Shown in pieces: positions 61,694 through 64,000 of a DNA stretch of 64,000 bases. The DNA is from Ilyomonas limi (lineage in GTDB: Bacteria; Bacteroidota; Bacteroidia; Chitinophagales; Chitinophagaceae). Under the pieces are notes generated by a model, which saw only the letters and a program-made list of their open reading frames with translations, was not told the DNA's origin and made no database searches. The stretch is from the NCBI RefSeq assembly GCF_005233845.1, contig NZ_SZQL01000005.1, positions 1 to 64,000 of the forward strand, in the 5' to 3' direction. Position 1 is the first letter of the stretch; each line of letters starts with the position of its first letter. A program made the translations under genes and the position numbers.

Positions 61694-62932
61694 ATGAACG
61701 AGCAAGTACTTATATCCGACATATTCAGGCAGGAATTTGCAAAAATGGTAGCGGTTATCAGTAAAAGCTTTGGCTTGCAACATATTGAACTAGCAGAGGA
61801 TATTGTAAGCGAGACATTTTTAACCGCAACAGAAAACTGGAAGGAAAAAGGAACGCCTGCACAGCCTATTGCCTGGTTGTATGCAGTAGCCAGGCAAAAA
61901 ATATTATATCATTTCAGAAGAAAGAAAATTCTGGATGAAAAAATAATGCCTGCTATAAAAAGTGAGCAGGATCAATCGTATGAAGAGAACATAGATTTCT
62001 CCACTGAAAATATCCGCGACAGTCGCCTGCAAATGATGTTTGCGGTTTGCGATCCCGCTATTGCAAGTGAAGCCCAGATAGCTTTGGCACTTCGCATTTT
62101 GTGCGGCTTTGGCATTGATGAAATTGCAGAAGCTTTTTTAACCAATAAAGAAGCGGTTAACAAAAGATTATTCCGGGCTAAAAAAAAATTGAGAACGGAA
62201 AAGATGCGGCTGGAAATGCCTTCAGAAAAAGAGATGAATAAACGCCTTGATACCGTTCTCCACATCATTTATCTGCTGTTTAATGAGGGTTATTATTCCG
62301 CTACTCAAAACCAGATATTAAGAAAAGAGCTTTGCCTGGAGGCATTGCAATTAGGCTTATTGTTGGCCGAATACGACAAGACCAACTTACCCAAAACAAA
62401 TGCATTAATTGCACTGATGTGTTTTCATACGTCGCGGTTTGATGCAAGACAGAACGATGCCGGTCATTTTATTTTATACGAGCAACAGGATGAAGCATTA
62501 TGGAATAAGGAATTGATAGCGCAAGGCAAATATTTCTTACAGGCAGCCGCCAGCGGAAGTGATATCAGTTCGTATCACCTCGAAGCGGGTATTGCTTTTT
62601 TGCATTGTGTGAAAGAAGAAACAGAAGAAAAGTGGCAACATATTTTACAGCATTATGATCTGTTATTACAAATAAATTATTCGCCCGTTGTGGCATTAAA
62701 CAGATTATACGCCTTGTATAAAGTAAAAGGAAAAGTAACGGCATTAAAAGAGGCGGAGCAACTACAATTGACAAATAATCATTTTTACTTTACATTGTTG
62801 GGTGAGTTGTATTCGGGCATGGATAATAACAAAGCAAAGGAATGTTTTAAAACTGCCATTTCTCTGGCAAGAACAGCAACCGAAAAGCAAAGCATTGGTG
62901 AAAAACTGGGCGCACTGGAGTTTTGTGTATAA
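61694..62932 (+). CDS. ECF42-type RNA polymerase sigma factor with C-terminal TPR-like extension
   Basis: The 412-aa product has sigma region 2 (ELAEDIVSETFLTATENW; PIAWLYAVARQKILYHFRRK), then region 4 (LALRILCGFGIDEIAEAFLT; KRLFRAKKKLR), and a helical extension of about 200 residues (DUF6596/TPR-like). The long tail and the DGPF partner define the ECF42 group, where the tail, not an anti-sigma factor, is thought to set activity. No anti-sigma gene is present nearby. It is preceded by the AhpD-like and DGPF genes, the probable targets. Confidence 0.92.
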   Translation: MNEQVLISDIFRQEFAKMVAVISKSFGLQHIELAEDIVSETFLTATENWKEKGTPAQPIAWLYAVARQKILYHFRRKKILDEKIMPAIKSEQDQSYEENIDFSTENIRDSRLQMMFAVCDPAIASEAQIALALRILCGFGIDEIAEAFLTNKEAVNKRLFRAKKKLRTEKMRLEMPSEKEMNKRLDTVLHIIYLLFNEGYYSATQNQILRKELCLEALQLGLLLAEYDKTNLPKTNALIALMCFHTSRFDARQNDAGHFILYEQQDEALWNKELIAQGKYFLQAAASGSDISSYHLEAGIAFLHCVKEETEEKWQHILQHYDLLLQINYSPVVALNRLYALYKVKGKVTALKEAEQLQLTNNHFYFTLLGELYSGMDNNKAKECFKTAISLARTATEKQSIGEKLGALEFCV

Positions 62933-63095
62933 CGTTGCTACCGTAAATCTATGTTCGTCAATGTGTTCGTCTTTATAAGGCTTCATCTTCGAGGCTTTTC
63001 TGTTTAGCATGTGAACTCTATGGCAAGGAGGTTTAGTATTTAAAAATGGCATAGAATTAAGGGCCTATAAGAGGAGCGTTTAAAATATTTTCAAA

Positions 63096-63326
63096 ATGCA
63101 AAAACTTTATATAGTGCTTCTGTCCATCATGCTATTTGCACTTATTGGTACTGGTTGTAATGGCATGATTACAAATAATGATACTGACACCATCGGTATT
63201 CCTGCTGTTAAGGACACAATGCCGGTATTACATCCCGGAAATATGGACAGTAATAGCATCATTAAAACACCTCCGGTAAATGATAGTAATGCGATAATGC
63301 CGGATTCGGCAATAAAGAATAAATAG
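63096..63326 (+). CDS. small lipoprotein (76 aa)
   Basis: A signal peptide with lipobox LIGTGC gives a lipidated cysteine near residue 21, followed by a short acidic, Asp/Asn/Pro-rich mature part (TNNDTDTIGIPAVKDTMPVL; PPVNDSNAIMPDS). No domain is recognised. It resembles in style the broken lipoprotein gene at 37442-37642. It is alone between the sigma gene and ispH. Confidence 0.6.
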   Translation: MQKLYIVLLSIMLFALIGTGCNGMITNNDTDTIGIPAVKDTMPVLHPGNMDSNSIIKTPPVNDSNAIMPDSAIKNK

Positions 63327-63441
63327 GCGGCAAATGCCTGTGCCTGCCTGCTCTGCTTCAAATGACGTAGCTTTTACAACATTTTGCATTATTAGTGCAC
63401 TTCTCACCTTCTCTTAACAACCCACACTTCCTCCAAGTTTG

Positions 63442-63449
63442 TACCTTTG
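63442..63449 (+). promoter_or_regulatory. -7 box (TAccTTTG) of ispH
   Basis: TACCTTTG matches the consensus exactly and ends 8 nt before ATG 63458; the -33 element is weak. It is the same box as that before sufB. Confidence 0.6.
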
Positions 63450-63457
63450 CGTCCTGT

Positions 63458-64000
63458 ATGAAGCATTTTACGGTTCCTAATATATATCGCAGCGGGCTGA
63501 TTTCGGCTATCAAAAGCAAGCGTAAACTGGCCGACCGGCTGAAGAAAGATTTTACACCAACTATCCTCGATTTTGGTACGGTACAGATACTGCTGGCAAG
63601 GCATTTCGGCTTTTGCTATGGTGTAGAAAATGCCATAGATATTGCTTTTAAAACTATTGAGACAAATCAGGGCAGGCGCATCTTTCTGCTTAGCGAAATG
63701 ATACACAACCCGCAGGTGAATGCTGATTTAAAAGCCTTGGGTGTGCAGTTTTTGCAGGATACTTACGGCAGGCAGGTCATCCCTTTCGAAGCATTGACCG
63801 GCGATGATGTTGTAATTATTCCTGCCTTTGGCACCACCTTGGAAATTCAGCAATTATTGGAGGAAAAAGGTATCTCTACCGAGCAGTACGATACAACCTG
63901 CCCGTTTGTGCGCAAAGTATGGAACCGTAGCGAACAGATAGCTGAAAAAGGCTACAGCATTGTGGTGCATGGTAAGCCCAAACACGAAGAGACCCGGGCT
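63458..64000 (+). CDS. ispH: IspH (LytB), 4-hydroxy-3-methylbut-2-enyl diphosphate reductase, 3' end outside window
   Basis: IspH reduces HMBPP to IPP and DMAPP with a [4Fe-4S] cluster, the last step of the non-mevalonate pathway. The visible 181 codons include the first cluster Cys53 (ARHFGFCYGVENA), the substrate His in EMIHNPQVN, the second cluster Cys in DTTCPFVRKVW, and HGKPKHEETRA. The N-terminus has an extra 40-50 residues compared with E. coli IspH, typical of Bacteroidetes. The gene is open to the window edge. It needs the Fe-S machinery encoded by the suf operon in this window. Confidence 0.95.
   Translation, partial: MKHFTVPNIYRSGLISAIKSKRKLADRLKKDFTPTILDFGTVQILLARHFGFCYGVENAIDIAFKTIETNQGRRIFLLSEMIHNPQVNADLKALGVQFLQDTYGRQVIPFEALTGDDVVIIPAFGTTLEIQQLLEEKGISTEQYDTTCPFVRKVWNRSEQIAEKGYSIVVHGKPKHEETRA

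Noticed and set aside
1-64000. CRISPR array, integrase or prophage region
   Set aside because: No regularly spaced repeats, integrase, phage structural genes or attachment repeats around tRNAs were seen.

Overview
The window reads as chromosomal DNA of a Bacteroidota bacterium, most likely Chitinophagaceae or a close relative. The grounds are a full-length SprA/Sov and a PorV of the type IX secretion system (T9SS), a Bacteroidetes-type SUF operon, TAnnTTTG promoter boxes, ruvA next to sprA, SPFH, DUF4476 and SPW proteins, and many secreted carbohydrate-active proteins. There is no rRNA, CRISPR array or prophage. Two tRNA genes (Arg-CCG, Val-TAC) and one IS200-type element are present.

Layout. 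1-946 (minus): a 58-aa membrane protein followed by an SPFH/band-7 lipoprotein that leaves the window. 1278-1787: a solo IS200-type transposase between two hairpins. 2194-8350 (plus): sufB-sufC-sufD-sufS-sufE-sufT and an Rrf2 regulator, a complete Fe-S cluster assembly operon. 8419-11258: a GH18-like secreted protein, a sulfite-oxidase-fold molybdoenzyme and small hypothetical genes. 11674-16208: tRNA-Arg, ispF, porV, aat, clpS, tRNA-Val and ruvA. 16250-23548: sprA, the T9SS translocon. 24423-28653: an HscA-like Hsp70, a DUF4476 protein and truA.

28858-37169 (all minus) is the most unusual block. It runs PSCyt/DUF1549/DUF1553 cytochrome lipoprotein, GNAT acetyltransferase, Tat-exported DUF1501 protein, DUF1648 membrane protein, exported six-bladed propeller, and a DUF2231 membrane cytochrome with leucine-rich, CHB_HEX and discoidin-like parts. 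Two perfect contiguous 22-bp repeats lie just upstream of its first gene. It looks like an exported redox system of planctomycete type. The C-terminal module of its last gene is shared with the GH20 hexosaminidase at 43774.

37442-43722 holds a lipoprotein gene broken by an in-frame TGA, small membrane genes, a VKOR-like/SPW pair, an exported hydrolase and a beta-helix protein. 43774-47655 holds a GH20 hexosaminidase and a clan GH-A-like lipoprotein. 47875-51829 has a methyltransferase, a SnoaL-like protein and two outer-membrane beta-barrels. 52025-56087 is a probable sugar-acid catabolic set: hexulose-phosphate-synthase-like protein, Zn alcohol dehydrogenase, SDR and sugar isomerase. 56357-58315 is a PAS histidine kinase with a CheY-like partner. 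58569-60296 pairs a corrinoid-binding-type protein with a Dph6-like ATP pyrophosphatase. 60784-62932 is an AhpD-like, DGPF/YCII and ECF42 sigma module. The window ends in ispH, so two non-mevalonate isoprenoid genes (ispF, ispH) are present.

Functional themes: Fe-S biogenesis (suf, hscA-like) serving Fe-S enzymes such as IspH; T9SS export; N-degron proteolysis (aat and clpS); and glycan use with exported redox proteins. Promoter boxes often sit within about 10 nt of the start codon, which suggests leaderless or nearly leaderless mRNAs.
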